DNA from: Phyllobacterium sp. YR531 | Lineage (GTDB): Bacteria > Pseudomonadota > Alphaproteobacteria > Rhizobiales > Rhizobiaceae | Reading direction: 5' to 3' | Assembly: GCF_000282595.1 (NCBI RefSeq) | Contig: NZ_AKIZ01000019.1 | Location: forward strand, 121,621-185,620 | DNA: 64,000 nucleotides | Shown: positions 55,531 to 64,000 of the stretch, in pieces | Numbering within the stretch: the first letter of the stretch is position 1 | Layout: the number at the start of each line of letters is the position of its first letter | Notes under the pieces: model-generated | What the model saw: the letters and a program-made list of their open reading frames with translations, nothing else | What the model was told of the DNA's origin: nothing | Databases searched by the model: none | Translations under genes and position numbers: made by a program

Positions 55531-56508
55531 ATGAATCTCGTAGATATGTTTCTAAAGGGTCAGGGCGGCCAGAACATTGAAGCCCTGTCCCGGCAGTTCA
55601 ATCTTTCCCAGCAACAAACGCTCGCTGCTATCGAAGCTTTGATGCCCGCATTCTCGCAAGGATTACAGCGCAATACCGCTGACCCCATGGGAATGGGCGC
55701 TTTCGTACAGGCGCTTTCATCAGGCCAGCACGTCAACTATTTCGACAATCCTGCCGCAGCATTCAATCCTTCCGGTATAGCTGACGGCAATAATATTCTC
55801 GGTCATCTGTTTGGCTCAAAGGACTTGTCGCGAGCAGTTGCCGACCACGCCGCCGCTACAACAGGACTGGCAACGGCAACACTGAAAGAGATGCTACCCG
55901 TTATTGCATCAATGTTGATGGGTGGACTTTACAAAAAATCCACGGGTCAGTTCGCTGCATCGGGACTTGGTGGAGGAAACGTCATCGGCGATCTAATCGA
56001 GCAAATGATGCGTCAAGGTGGCGGGGCTGGCAGTGGACAAACCACTGGCAACCAGCAAACTGCTCCAAGTAGCAATCCATGGGGGCAGATTCTTGAAGGA
56101 ATGTTGGGTGGCGGTCAGCAGTCCCAAGGTCAAGGTGGGTCAGGCGGCAACAATCCGCTTGGGCAAATCTTCGAGGAAATGATGCGGGGCGGATTTCCCG
56201 GCAGCGCTTCAACACAAGCTCCGGGGGGCACCAAGGCACCTCAAGATGCCGGGCAAAATCCGTTCGGCGATAATCCACTCGGCAAAATATTTGAAGAGAT
56301 GCTCCGCGGCGGCACTCAAAAGCGATCAGCTCCGCAACCTGAGCCAGAATCAGAACCGGAAGCCGCTGCGCCCCCTCCTTCCGATAATCCCCTGAAGGAT
56401 ATTCTGGGACAAATGTTCGATACCGGTCGCAAGACCAACGAGCAGTATCAGAAGGGCATGGAATCCATTTTTGATCAGTACAAGCGCGGAATGGACCGGC
56501 TTCGTTAG
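55531..56508 (+). CDS. DUF937-like protein with five copies of a short helical repeat
   Basis: A 325-residue soluble protein. Residues 1-145 match what I recall of DUF937 (MNLVDMFLKGQ, LSQQQTLAAIEALMPAFSQGL, and PVIASMLMGGLY). The C-terminal 180 residues hold five copies of a 13-14 residue motif, NPLGxIFEEMxRGG: at residues 150-163, 182-194, 208-221, 248-261 and 286-299. They are linked by Gly/Gln/Pro/Ser-rich spacers of 13-26 residues, and a helical end follows (YQKGMESIFDQYKRGMDRL). This looks like a chain of short binding sites on a flexible arm. The partner is unknown. GGGAGG precedes the ATG. Confidence 0.8.
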   Translation: MNLVDMFLKGQGGQNIEALSRQFNLSQQQTLAAIEALMPAFSQGLQRNTADPMGMGAFVQALSSGQHVNYFDNPAAAFNPSGIADGNNILGHLFGSKDLSRAVADHAAATTGLATATLKEMLPVIASMLMGGLYKKSTGQFAASGLGGGNVIGDLIEQMMRQGGGAGSGQTTGNQQTAPSSNPWGQILEGMLGGGQQSQGQGGSGGNNPLGQIFEEMMRGGFPGSASTQAPGGTKAPQDAGQNPFGDNPLGKIFEEMLRGGTQKRSAPQPEPESEPEAAAPPPSDNPLKDILGQMFDTGRKTNEQYQKGMESIFDQYKRGMDRLR

Positions 56509-56513
56509 AAAAG

Positions 56514-56552
56514 AAAAAGCCCGGCCAGATTGCATATGCAACTGGGCCGGGC
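56514..56552 (-). terminator. Rho-independent terminator for the DUF1127 gene
   Basis: On the minus strand, GCCCGGCC, a hairpin over TTGCATATGCAA, then GGCCGGGC and TTTTTCTTTTC. The stem is strong and the T-run is on the minus strand only, so it ends the DUF1127 transcript, leftward. It is six bases past the stop of the DUF937 gene on the other strand. Confidence 0.88.
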
Positions 56553-56628
56553 AGGAGGCAGGCGGAGCGCCGGGAGGGGATTCCGGCGTGAATGGGCGCC
56601 TGCTAAACTCTCAAATAGTCAAACCAGA

Positions 56629-56910
56629 TCAACGGGTTGCAGCGCGAACGCGTGAGCGTACATCTGCTAGCGCTCCAAGCCGCTCGCTTGGATCGTCCAA
56701 TAGTGACGTACCAATGGCCGAATGAAGGTCTGCGCGTGTGACACCAATGTCATGCAGCATTTCATCATTCCATTCGCCAAGGGTCAAAATCGTTTTACGG
56801 TTCCGACGGGCAACAATCATTCGGTTGACAAAGCTGACAGCCAGCGACGCAAACGATGCGATCGTGCCGGTGAACCCAGTTACTTCAGTCATTCTCGTTG
56901 TTGTTGTCAT
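56629..56910 (-). CDS. DUF1127 small protein
   Basis: A 93-residue protein. The conserved DUF1127 (YjiS-like) region is near residues 35-75: RRNRKTILTLGEWNDEMLHDIGVTRADLHSAI. In rhizobia and Brucella such Arg-rich small proteins bind RNA or affect carbon and phosphate metabolism, and some are activated by the LysR regulator VtlR. This one is longer than the usual 45-50 residue type. GGAG lies ten bases before the ATG at 56910; the longer frame to 56979 has no family sequence. It faces a LysR gene across 200 bases. Confidence 0.85.
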   Translation of the reverse strand: MTTTTRMTEVTGFTGTIASFASLAVSFVNRMIVARRNRKTILTLGEWNDEMLHDIGVTRADLHSAIGTSLLDDPSERLGALADVRSRVRAATR

Positions 56911-57039
56911 CGCCCGCACTCCTTTTGAACGGCAGCGATCAGAAGTTGAATCGCGCGAAAACCATTTTTCACGCATCACACTAAATGCCCGAAGACATCA
57001 GCGTTTCCTGAACATCCTTAGAATGATACAGAAGGATTG

Positions 57040-57079
57040 ATTATTCAAACGAATGTTTTTAATGTAAACGTTCAATAAT
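57040..57079. promoter_or_regulatory. Imperfect 11-base inverted repeat between DUF1127 and the LysR gene
   Basis: ATTATTCAAACG and CGTTCAATAAT face each other across 17 bases. Apart from a C/G at the middle position and one extra A, the arms are identical. The site is in the divergent promoter region and is AT-rich with dyad symmetry, as LysR-type sites are. It lies 31 bases before the LysR start and 130 before the DUF1127 start. Confidence 0.5.
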
Positions 57080-57110
57080 AATGATGAGTCATCAACTTTG
57101 GGAACCCGCC

Positions 57111-58067
57111 ATGAGCGCACCTCTTGATCTCGATCAATTGCAGACATTCACCGCTATTGCTGATCTGGGAAGTTTCACAAGAGCAGCGGATAAGGTCAAC
57201 AAGACACAATCTGCCGTTTCCATGCAGATGCGCCGATTGGAAGAGCGTGTTTCAAAAGCGCTGTTCGAGCGTGATGGCAGAACCAACCGTCTGACAGAGG
57301 ATGGCGAGCGGCTGCTGGCCTATGCCCGGCGAATGCTGCAGTTGAACAATGAGACCATCGCAGCATTTGACGATGCGCAACTGCAAGGCCATATCCGGAT
57401 CGGAACGCCGGATGATTACGCTGATCGCTTTTTGCCCGAGATCATGGCGCGGTTCTCGCGCTCAAATCCGCGCGTTGAGCTATCGGTCGTTTGTGAGCCA
57501 ACGGTCAATCTTGATGAAATGATCCGAAAAGGGCAGCTGGATATTGCCTTGGTGACACAATGCGATGAACAGCGTCGCTCAGAAGTGGTGCGTAGTGAGC
57601 AGCTTCTCTGGGTGACTTCGGCAAACCATAATGTTCACGAAGAAGTTGTGCTGCCACTTGCGGTTGGCCGTCCCACCTGCATATGGCGCGCGGCGGCTGT
57701 CGATGTGCTGGACTCAATGCATCACGACTACCGCATCCTGTTTACCAGCTGGTCTGCCACGGTTCTTGCCGCAGCAGTTCTGGCAGGACTTGCCGTATCA
57801 ATTTTGCCGGAATGCGCATTGCGTCCGGGCATGCGGGTTCTAACTGAAGCCGATGGATTTGGCCGCCTGCCCGAATTTGGCATCGGCATTATGCGTGGCC
57901 ATACCAAGCCCTCCGCAATTGTAGATGCCCTGGTACAGCACATCGTCGAAAGCCTCGACAACCTGTCCATGCCAACCCCCGTCAGCATGACACAGGCTGC
58001 CGTTCCGGTGCCGATTAACCAGCGTTTGCGGCAGGTCCGTTCAACGGAACTGGTGCCTGGTTGGTAA
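57111..58067 (+). CDS. LysR family regulator, LsrB/VtlR-like
   Basis: A 318-residue LysR-type protein. The N-terminal helix-turn-helix (LDLDQLQTFTAIADLGSFTRAADKVNKTQSAVSMQMRRLEER, abbreviated here to its first and last motifs DLDQLQTF and SMQMRRLEE) and RIGTPDDYADRFLPE in the ligand domain are close to LsrB of Sinorhizobium and VtlR of Brucella as I recall them. It has Cys at 128, 151, 190 and 235; LsrB is known to sense oxidants through Cys. The ATG at 57111 has GGGAA eight bases upstream; the ATG at 57081 has no ribosome binding site. It ends one base before the convergent DUF2585 gene. Confidence 0.85.
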   Translation: MSAPLDLDQLQTFTAIADLGSFTRAADKVNKTQSAVSMQMRRLEERVSKALFERDGRTNRLTEDGERLLAYARRMLQLNNETIAAFDDAQLQGHIRIGTPDDYADRFLPEIMARFSRSNPRVELSVVCEPTVNLDEMIRKGQLDIALVTQCDEQRRSEVVRSEQLLWVTSANHNVHEEVVLPLAVGRPTCIWRAAAVDVLDSMHHDYRILFTSWSATVLAAAVLAGLAVSILPECALRPGMRVLTEADGFGRLPEFGIGIMRGHTKPSAIVDALVQHIVESLDNLSMPTPVSMTQAAVPVPINQRLRQVRSTELVPGW

Positions 58068-58658
58068 TCATAACCCGCCCTGCCAGACTTTGATGGCATC
58101 CAGCGGATAGAGCAGCATGACAATGTTGAGGGTGAGGTTATCACGGATGACCCACCCTGCCAGCAACTCGAATATGATCGCGATAACAATGGTCAACCAC
58201 ACAGGGGCACGGGCAGCAAAGAAGAAGCCCAGTACCATGAAAACAATGTCGCTGACTGAATTCAGAACGCTATCGCCGACATAACCGAGCGCAATGGTAG
58301 CCTCACGGTAGCGGTTGATAACCCTCTCGGTATTTTCAAAGATTTCCCAGGCCGCCTCCACGAAAATAGCGCCGAGGAGACGCTGGCCTATTGGTCGCTT
58401 GCGTGCTGCCAGCCAGAGAATTCCATAGAACAAAAAGCCATGGATAATGTGCGAAAGCGTGTACCAATCGGCAATATGCTGCGAGTTATCGGAGGAATTT
58501 GTATCGCTAACCCATAATTTTACAGTACCGCAAGTGCATATGGGATTTCGCCCCATGAGTAGGAGAATCACCGCCGCCGCCGCGATCATGAGAGCGCCCA
58601 AAAGCAGATAATGGCGTAAAGTCAGGCGTTTTTTCTGTATATCCGCAACCGCAGGCAT
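58068..58658 (-). CDS. DUF2585 (UPF0314) membrane protein
   Basis: A 196-residue inner-membrane protein with about four hydrophobic segments ([20 protein letters not shown] first). The family phrases [25 protein letters not shown] and [24 protein letters not shown] are present; the family is alphaproteobacterial and of unknown function. Its polar residues (His, Glu, Asn, Asp) in membrane segments suggest an enzyme or channel. The ATG at 58658 has GAGGG upstream; the ATG at 58724 lacks family sequence. Confidence 0.88.
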   Translation of the reverse strand: MPAVADIQKKRLTLRHYLLLGALMIAAAAVILLLMGRNPICTCGTVKLWVSDTNSSDNSQHIADWYTLSHIIHGFLFYGILWLAARKRPIGQRLLGAIFVEAAWEIFENTERVINRYREATIALGYVGDSVLNSVSDIVFMVLGFFFAARAPVWLTIVIAIIFELLAGWVIRDNLTLNIVMLLYPLDAIKVWQGGL

Positions 58659-58775
58659 GTTGTGTTCCCTCTTTCCCCTATACATTCCTCCATAGGCGTT
58701 ATTCGTCTGCCGATAAGAATGCAATCGGAGATTATGGAAGGTTGATTTCCACAGTCATCCCGATAGGAATGGAAC

Positions 58776-60359
58776 ATGACTGAAAAGCTCGAAACCGCAT
58801 CCAATGTTGCCGAATATACCGTATCGGAAATTTCCGGGGCGCTGAAACGCACCGTTGAAGATACATTTGGGCATGTTCGGGTTCGCGGCGAGATTTCCGG
58901 TTATCGAGGGCCTCATTCATCCGGCCATGCTTATTTTTCGCTGAAGGATGACAAGGCCCGAATTGAAGCGGTGATATGGCGCGGTTCCATGAGCCGTATT
59001 CGCTTTCAGCCTGAAGAAGGTATGGAGGTTATCGCCACCGGCAAATTGACCACCTATCCGGGCTCCTCCAAATACCAGATCGTTATCGAGCAGATGGAAC
59101 CGGCAGGTGCCGGTGCACTGATGGCGCTGCTGGAAGAACGCAAGCGCAAGCTTGGTGCGGAAGGACTTTTCGACAGCTCGGCCAAACAGCTTCTTCCCTA
59201 TATGCCGCGCATTATCGGCGTGGTTACTTCGCCCACCGGAGCGGTCATTCGCGATATTATTCACCGTATTACCGACCGGTTTCCGTTGCATGTTCTCGTA
59301 TGGCCGGTGCGCGTACAAGGTGAGGCATCGGGCAATGAGGTTGCCAATGCAGTCAATGGTTTCAATGACTTGGCAAATAACAGCCTGTTTCCGCAGCCTG
59401 ACGTTCTGATCGTTGCACGCGGCGGCGGTAGCCTTGAAGACCTGTGGGGTTTCAATGATGAAGTCGTGGTGCGGGCAGTTGCAGCTTCGCATATTCCGGT
59501 CATTTCGGCTGTAGGTCATGAGACAGACTGGACACTGATCGATCTGGCTGCAGACGTGCGCGCTCCAACTCCCACGGGCGCGGCAGAGATGGCTGTGCCG
59601 GTGAAAGCTGATCTTCTGGCACATCTGGCAACGCTCGGCGCAAGGCTGTCATCGGGCATGTCGCGCTATCTCGATCGCCGCAGGCAGGCGCAACGGGCAC
59701 TCGCACGCGCCCTGCCCTCGGCCGACCAATTGCTGGCATTGCCACGGCGCCATTTCGATGAAACTGCTGCCCGGCTTGGTCGAGCGCTGCAAGCCAACAC
59801 GCAGAAGAAACGCGGCGAATTCGATGGTGCGGCACGGCAGTTGTCGCCCAGGCTTCTCGAGCAGCGTTTTCGCGAAAAGCGACGCGAAATCAGTGTGTTG
59901 GCCGCCCGTCTGCCGCGTGGTTTACAGGTCTATGTTCGCGACCGGAGAGCAAATTTTGACAGGCGTGCGGGGCGACTTTCAATTGAACAAACGGCACGCT
60001 TGGCGGAACGCGGCAGGCAACATCTGCAACAACTCGACCGGCGTCAAACACAAGCCATAACGCTGCTGCTGGATCGCGCAAAACGCCGCAGTGGAGAGCT
60101 TGAACGCCTCATGAACACCCTCTCCCACACGAGCGTTCTGGAACGGGGTTTTGCAATCGTTCTTGACCCTTCAGGCACGCCGATCAAGCGCGCGGCTTAT
60201 ATTGCTGCGGGCGATAATCTGACCCTTGAATTCCAGGATGGAAAGATTCAAGCGCTGGCAAAAGATGGCGATGCAGCACCACCACAGCTCAAAACAGAGC
60301 GGCCTGCCATTACCAAAAAATCACCTGTTACAGGTGGTTCACAGGGCTCGCTTTTCTAG
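58776..60359 (+). CDS. xseA: Exodeoxyribonuclease VII large subunit
   Basis: The catalytic subunit of exonuclease VII, which degrades single-stranded DNA. The 527-residue protein has the N-terminal OB-fold ([19 protein letters not shown], then [22 protein letters not shown]) and the catalytic region ([55 protein letters not shown]), followed by a long coiled-coil. It is longer than the E. coli protein (456) mainly at the C-terminus. xseB is not adjacent. AGGA precedes the ATG. Confidence 0.95.
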   Translation: MTEKLETASNVAEYTVSEISGALKRTVEDTFGHVRVRGEISGYRGPHSSGHAYFSLKDDKARIEAVIWRGSMSRIRFQPEEGMEVIATGKLTTYPGSSKYQIVIEQMEPAGAGALMALLEERKRKLGAEGLFDSSAKQLLPYMPRIIGVVTSPTGAVIRDIIHRITDRFPLHVLVWPVRVQGEASGNEVANAVNGFNDLANNSLFPQPDVLIVARGGGSLEDLWGFNDEVVVRAVAASHIPVISAVGHETDWTLIDLAADVRAPTPTGAAEMAVPVKADLLAHLATLGARLSSGMSRYLDRRRQAQRALARALPSADQLLALPRRHFDETAARLGRALQANTQKKRGEFDGAARQLSPRLLEQRFREKRREISVLAARLPRGLQVYVRDRRANFDRRAGRLSIEQTARLAERGRQHLQQLDRRQTQAITLLLDRAKRRSGELERLMNTLSHTSVLERGFAIVLDPSGTPIKRAAYIAAGDNLTLEFQDGKIQALAKDGDAAPPQLKTERPAITKKSPVTGGSQGSLF

Positions 60360-60573
60360 CCTACTCGCGTCGACACAACCATTTTTCACGCAACGATTGC
60401 AATTTCACTAGCAAAAATCAGGAATTTGCTCGCAAAACCGGCGTTTCTTGTATGAAACGTGGTTCATTCGGCGCGAACGCTCTCTACGAACCATCTGCTA
60501 TTGCACCAACAACATCTTTCACCGGTTCGACGGTTTCTTATTCGCAAATAGCGCAGCTTATAAAAGTCAGTTT
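60360..60573. other. Intergenic region between convergent xseA and the substrate-binding protein
   Basis: 214 bases. A small frame on the plus strand from 60452 overlaps the end of the substrate-binding protein gene and has no ribosome binding site, so I do not call it. No convincing terminator stem with a T-run is seen. Confidence 0.5.
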
Positions 60574-61668
60574 TCATTCGCGGGTCCATGCAGGACTGTT
60601 CAATTCAATCAATGATTGTGACCAGTCGTCAATGAAACGCTGGCGTTGTGCCCTGTCCTGTACGGCCAGCAAGGCAGGTCCAATCCGGATCGGCTGAGCG
60701 ATACCCGATTGCTTCAAATTCTGCGGACCATCCACATCGGGTGGCAGGCTGCCGGTCTCGGTGAAATAAAATGCGTTGGTTTTCGCAACTGACTGCCCCT
60801 GTTCGGAAAGTAGATAATCCAGAAACCTTGCAGCAAGATCGGCACGTCGGGCACCCTTGGGAATAAGCGCTCCGCGACTCAACACCAGTGTGTAATCACG
60901 CGGAACAACAACTTTTAATTGCGGATAGCGGCGCGCCGCCTCATAGGCGTAAGACCCGAGCATATTATATCCGATATAGAGGTTTCCCTTGGCAACCTCC
61001 TCGAGAATTTCGCCGGTACAACAACGGGCAACTGCTGAGGCGCGCGCCATGCCTTCCAGCAGGCGGCCGAACACCGCTGTCGTCTGGCGGGCATCATTGA
61101 AAGCGAGCAGATATCCAATTCCGGACAGGCGAATATCATAAGTCCCGACGCGGCCTCGATAGGTGTCGAGTTTTTCACGCAGAAGATCGGCAAGCTCGAC
61201 ATGGGTGCGCGGCACATCCGCAGGCTCCACTTTGTCATTGTTATAGACAAAAACTGCAGGCTCATAGGTGAAGCCAAAAACCTCATCGCGCCAGTTTGCC
61301 CACTCGGCCACACGAGCAGTCTCGGGTGAGGTATGGGCGGTGGCGCAGCCATCATTGGCCAGTTTGACAAGCTGGTCGACGGATGAGGAAAGCAGCAGAT
61401 CACCCAGCGGTTTCTGCTCACGGCAAGCTTCTGCTGCAAGAGCATTGAGTTCATTCGTAAGGTATTCAGTATAGTCGACAGAGACATCCGGCCAGATGGT
61501 CTGAAAGTCCAGGATCAACGGCTTCATTGCCGCAAGGTCGGTTGTCGAATAGATCGTCAGTCTGCCCGTTTCGGGCTGCTGTGCAGGAAAGCGCGTCGTG
61601 TTATCCACAGCGAATGATGGCGTTGCCAACAACATTCCTGTCAATGAGATAAGCAGGCGCCTGATCAA
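60574..61668 (-). CDS. ABC transporter substrate-binding protein, iron(III)-type
   Basis: A periplasmic binding protein of about 364 residues with a signal peptide (IRRLLISLTGMLLATPSFA). It is of the Fe3+/2-aminoethylphosphonate (FbpA-like) group: RLTIYSTTDLAAMKPLILDFQTIWPDVSVDYTE near the start and IPKGARRADLAARFLDYLLSEQGQ later. The ligand is uncertain. The frame opens with an ATG at 61692, but GGAAGGAG lies inside codons 4-6 of that start, seven bases before a TTG at 61668 that leaves a shorter, better signal peptide; I prefer the TTG. No permease or ATPase gene is adjacent. Confidence 0.85.
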   Translation of the reverse strand: MIRRLLISLTGMLLATPSFAVDNTTRFPAQQPETGRLTIYSTTDLAAMKPLILDFQTIWPDVSVDYTEYLTNELNALAAEACREQKPLGDLLLSSSVDQLVKLANDGCATAHTSPETARVAEWANWRDEVFGFTYEPAVFVYNNDKVEPADVPRTHVELADLLREKLDTYRGRVGTYDIRLSGIGYLLAFNDARQTTAVFGRLLEGMARASAVARCCTGEILEEVAKGNLYIGYNMLGSYAYEAARRYPQLKVVVPRDYTLVLSRGALIPKGARRADLAARFLDYLLSEQGQSVAKTNAFYFTETGSLPPDVDGPQNLKQSGIAQPIRIGPALLAVQDRAQRQRFIDDWSQSLIELNSPAWTRE

Positions 61669-61752
61669 ATACTTTCTCCTTCCATCTCTCATATAGTCCT
61701 ATGCCATTTCACCGCTTATGAGGACAGTAACTTTAGCCCGTAAAATAGGCAC

Positions 61753-61782
61753 TTGACGCAAGCAGCCACTTGCATCCTTAAT
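61753..61782 (+). promoter_or_regulatory. Candidate sigma-70 promoter of the autotransporter gene
   Basis: TTGACG, 18 bases, CTTAAT, about 45 bases before the ATG of the subtilase gene. The -35 is near consensus, the -10 weak. The 159-base gap to the substrate-binding protein gene holds nothing else obvious. Confidence 0.4.
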
Positions 61783-61827
61783 ACGCGAATATTGTAAGAA
61801 CTATTTTTTGTTTTGGGGAATTTTATT

Positions 61828-64000
61828 ATGCCTTTTGACGCCACCGATGCGGCTATTTCCGCATGCCACAACCGCCTTCCCGTTTTCCGCAAATTTCTGA
61901 AGAGTTCGGCATGTATCACACTCATCCTCGTTGCGACAGGTGCCACGGCACTGGCAGACGGGAAGTATCATAATGCTGATGGCAGCAGGACCGATGATCT
62001 TGAGGCAGCCGCAGCCACTTGGCGTAACCCGGAATTTTTGAAAGATCACGCATTGGCAGGCGTCAAAGCGGAATACGCTTATGCCTATGGCATCACAGGC
62101 AAGGGCGTAAAAATTGGTGCTGTCGATTCCGGTGTTCTGACAAGCCATCCGCAACTTGCTGGCAAAATTACTTCACTGACCGTTCAGGGCACATATGGCG
62201 CGGATGGGGACAGGTATGAAGGTGCCAACACAGGCAAATGGGCTTGGAAAAAAGGCGATACGTTTTCGGTTTCGGGAGACTATGATCCACTGATCAATGA
62301 CAGCCATGGTACCGCAGCGGCAGGTGAAATGGTCGGGCTTCGCGACGGCAAAGAGATGCATGGAATTGCGTTCGATGCGCATCTTTATTCAGTCAACACA
62401 GGCGGCACTGACTCCACGCTAACGGGCCCATCCGTAGACTATGAATATTTCAAGGAGGCTTATGCTGCAGCATCGCGCAATGGGGCCCGCGCGGTCAATT
62501 CGAGCTGGGGGCAAACTCCTATAATTATAGGAAACTACTATACTGTAGGTGAAATGGTACAATCATATTCTCATTTCCTGAACAAGAAGACTTACGCTGA
62601 TTCAGTTGCCGAAGTCTCCCAGCAATATGGAACAATCCAAATTTGGGCGAATGGAAATGCCGGGCAGAACAATCCTGGCACGGTAGTAACCTTACCCTAT
62701 TTCCGCCCGGAAATTGAAAAATACTGGGTGGGCGTCACAGGCGTCAATAAGGATGGACATTCTGAATATGATCGTTGTGGTGTCGCCAAGTACTGGTGTA
62801 TTGGCGGCCCTACTGTCGACATTTACAGCACATCGGTTGGGCGAAACGGCGGTGACTATGATTTTGGCCATGGCGCACCAAGCGACACAATATCAGCAAC
62901 TTATACCCCCACCTATAATGGCACCTCAGCGGCCGCCCCGAATGTGACTGCATCGTTTGCGCTGGTTGCTCAGCGGTTCCCTTATCTGGGCAATTCTCAA
63001 CTACGCGATGTCATGTTCACGACAGCGACACATCTCACGGACGCCAGAGTAAAAAACGACAACGCTGATGTACCCAATGAGACCTTCGGCTGGGGCAGAC
63101 CGAACATGCAAAGCGCCATGCTGGGCCCTGCGCAGTTTATGGATCGTTTTGTTGTTGATCTCTCGAAGGATGCCGTTGTTAAGGGTCATGCGAATGGCAC
63201 CGATATCTGGTCCAACGATATTTCTGACACGGCTTTGAAGGCCCGCAAGGCGGAGGAGGCCAAGGAGGTTGAGGACTGGAAAGCCAAAAAGCAGGCCAAG
63301 GGTTGGGACAAAAAATTTACGACTGTGGAAGCGCAAAAGGAGGTAGGCATTCTACGCCAGGAATTAAGCAGTCTTCTACAGTCTTTGGAAACAGCGATCA
63401 AGAAGCAAGACTTTGCTTCCGAACTGGACGCGGTGAAAAAGAATCCACTTGCGAGTAAGGTGTGGTCACGCGTGGTAGCCAGTGCTCAATATGGCCCCTA
63501 CCTTGAGTTATATGGCACCAACCCGCGTTATAAATTTGTTGCTGCTGGTGTTGCCACTGATCTTGGGAATTTTCTGAAAGCTGCAGATATCGTTGTCGCT
63601 GCAGATATAACTGCAGCAAAGGAAACTCTATTGGCCGAATATAACGGTACAGAGGTACGAACAAAATACCTCACTGCCAAACTCGCCGATCCCACTTCTT
63701 ACGATGGTGGGTTGACGAAAACAGGCAGTGGCCAGCTGACATTGACCGGGGACAGCACCTATTCAGGCGATACGATTGTCGATGGCGGGGAACTTGTGAT
63801 CGGCAGGGAAGGGTCGATTACCTCAGCGTCGATTGTCAATGATACCGGGCTGTTTACGGTGGAGGGCATTGCGGCTGCCGCGACTGTCAACAAGGGTGGG
63901 CGTCTGAACGTTGCTGTTGGCGGAACAGCGGGCGATACATCGGTTAGCGGCGGCTGGGCCGCAATCAATGGCACGAGCGGCGCGACGAGTGTCAGCGAGG
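61828..64000 (+). CDS. Subtilase (S8) autotransporter serine protease (3' partial)
   Basis: The frame stays open from ATG 61828 to the right edge (724 codons). A long signal region ends near ATGATALAD. The S8 protease domain holds Asp100 (AVDSGV), His160 (NDSHGTAAAGEM) and Ser367 (NGTSAAAPNV), a complete triad. Residues about 467-531 form a Lys/Glu-rich helical stretch (KAEEAKEVEDWKAKKQAKG). From residue 632, GSGQLTLTGDSTYSGDTIV is a passenger-associated transport repeat, and Gly/Thr/Val-rich beta-helix sequence follows; the beta-barrel should lie beyond the window. GGGGAA lies nine bases before the ATG. It is likely displayed on or released from the cell surface. Confidence 0.92.
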   Translation, partial: MPFDATDAAISACHNRLPVFRKFLKSSACITLILVATGATALADGKYHNADGSRTDDLEAAAATWRNPEFLKDHALAGVKAEYAYAYGITGKGVKIGAVDSGVLTSHPQLAGKITSLTVQGTYGADGDRYEGANTGKWAWKKGDTFSVSGDYDPLINDSHGTAAAGEMVGLRDGKEMHGIAFDAHLYSVNTGGTDSTLTGPSVDYEYFKEAYAAASRNGARAVNSSWGQTPIIIGNYYTVGEMVQSYSHFLNKKTYADSVAEVSQQYGTIQIWANGNAGQNNPGTVVTLPYFRPEIEKYWVGVTGVNKDGHSEYDRCGVAKYWCIGGPTVDIYSTSVGRNGGDYDFGHGAPSDTISATYTPTYNGTSAAAPNVTASFALVAQRFPYLGNSQLRDVMFTTATHLTDARVKNDNADVPNETFGWGRPNMQSAMLGPAQFMDRFVVDLSKDAVVKGHANGTDIWSNDISDTALKARKAEEAKEVEDWKAKKQAKGWDKKFTTVEAQKEVGILRQELSSLLQSLETAIKKQDFASELDAVKKNPLASKVWSRVVASAQYGPYLELYGTNPRYKFVAAGVATDLGNFLKAADIVVAADITAAKETLLAEYNGTEVRTKYLTAKLADPTSYDGGLTKTGSGQLTLTGDSTYSGDTIVDGGELVIGREGSITSASIVNDTGLFTVEGIAAAATVNKGGRLNVAVGGTAGDTSVSGGWAAINGTSGATSVSE

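Noticed and set aside
60452..60697. 81-residue plus-strand frame after xseA
   Set aside because: Its second half overlaps the C-terminus of the substrate-binding protein, and it lacks a ribosome binding site.

Overview
The window reads as a chromosomal segment of an alphaproteobacterium of the order Hyphomicrobiales, closest in gene content and protein sequence to the Brucella/Ochrobactrum group. Signs of this are the short-form HisG with its HisZ partner, the plant-type glutamate-cysteine ligase, the DUF2093, DUF4170 and DUF2585 proteins, a LysR regulator that resembles LsrB/VtlR beside a DUF1127 small protein, and L,D-transpeptidase and LPS-core genes of the rhizobial type. The arsenic genes and a large subtilase autotransporter suggest an environmental or opportunistic Ochrobactrum-like strain rather than a classical Brucella. 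This is inference; no search was run. Both ends cut genes: mutL lacks its first codons and the autotransporter runs off the right edge.

Layout. 0-2.6 kb: mutL, a DUF2093 gene and a lipoprotein. 2.6-8.2 kb: a leftward operon for the outer-membrane lipid A/Kdo pathway (pmbA, a CysQ-like phosphatase, DUF4170, a DUF374 acyltransferase, waaA, lpxK). 8.3-10.2 kb: a KefB-type antiporter. 10.2-15.4 kb: leftward rluB, rsmD and a pair of M16 peptidases. 15.5-17.8 kb: tadA, a DUF4105 membrane protein and a lipoprotein. 17.9-25.3 kb: ileS, a VWA protein, a MipA-type porin-like protein, ribF and a HAD phosphatase.

25.4-37.5 kb is a dense block of stress and detoxification modules, most with their own regulator and a visible inverted-repeat operator: zinc export (CDF plus SmtB-like repressor), an HxlR-controlled quinone-reductase-like enzyme, groESL with CIRCE and a heat-shock promoter, arsR-arsC-arsH without an efflux pump, an HxlR regulator facing an FMN reductase, VOC and SRPBCC proteins, fumC, doxX, and exported MsrA and MsrB. 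Within it (33,975-34,247) lies a 273-base nested palindrome with no gene.

37.6-42.7 kb: hisS-hisZ-hisG, tag and an L,D-transpeptidase. 42.7-47.4 kb: a glycolate oxidase operon, glcD-X-glcE-glcF, in which X is an ASCH-domain plus winged-helix protein. 47.5-56.5 kb: a PPP-family phosphatase, a 46-residue membrane protein, a glutamine amidotransferase, an unrecognised conserved protein, an EamA exporter facing an Lrp regulator, rsmE, gshA, an SDR, an Ade1-type purC and a DUF937 protein with five copies of a short helical repeat. 56.6-60.4 kb: DUF1127 facing a LysR gene, DUF2585 and xseA. 60.5-64 kb: an orphan ABC substrate-binding protein and the subtilase autotransporter.

No tRNA, rRNA, CRISPR array, insertion sequence or prophage was seen. 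The strongest candidates for something undescribed are the ASCH-HTH protein inside the glycolate operon, the repeat-bearing DUF937 protein, the LysR/DUF1127 pair with its shared inverted repeat, the long palindrome, and the 15-base operator that overlaps the start codon of arsR.
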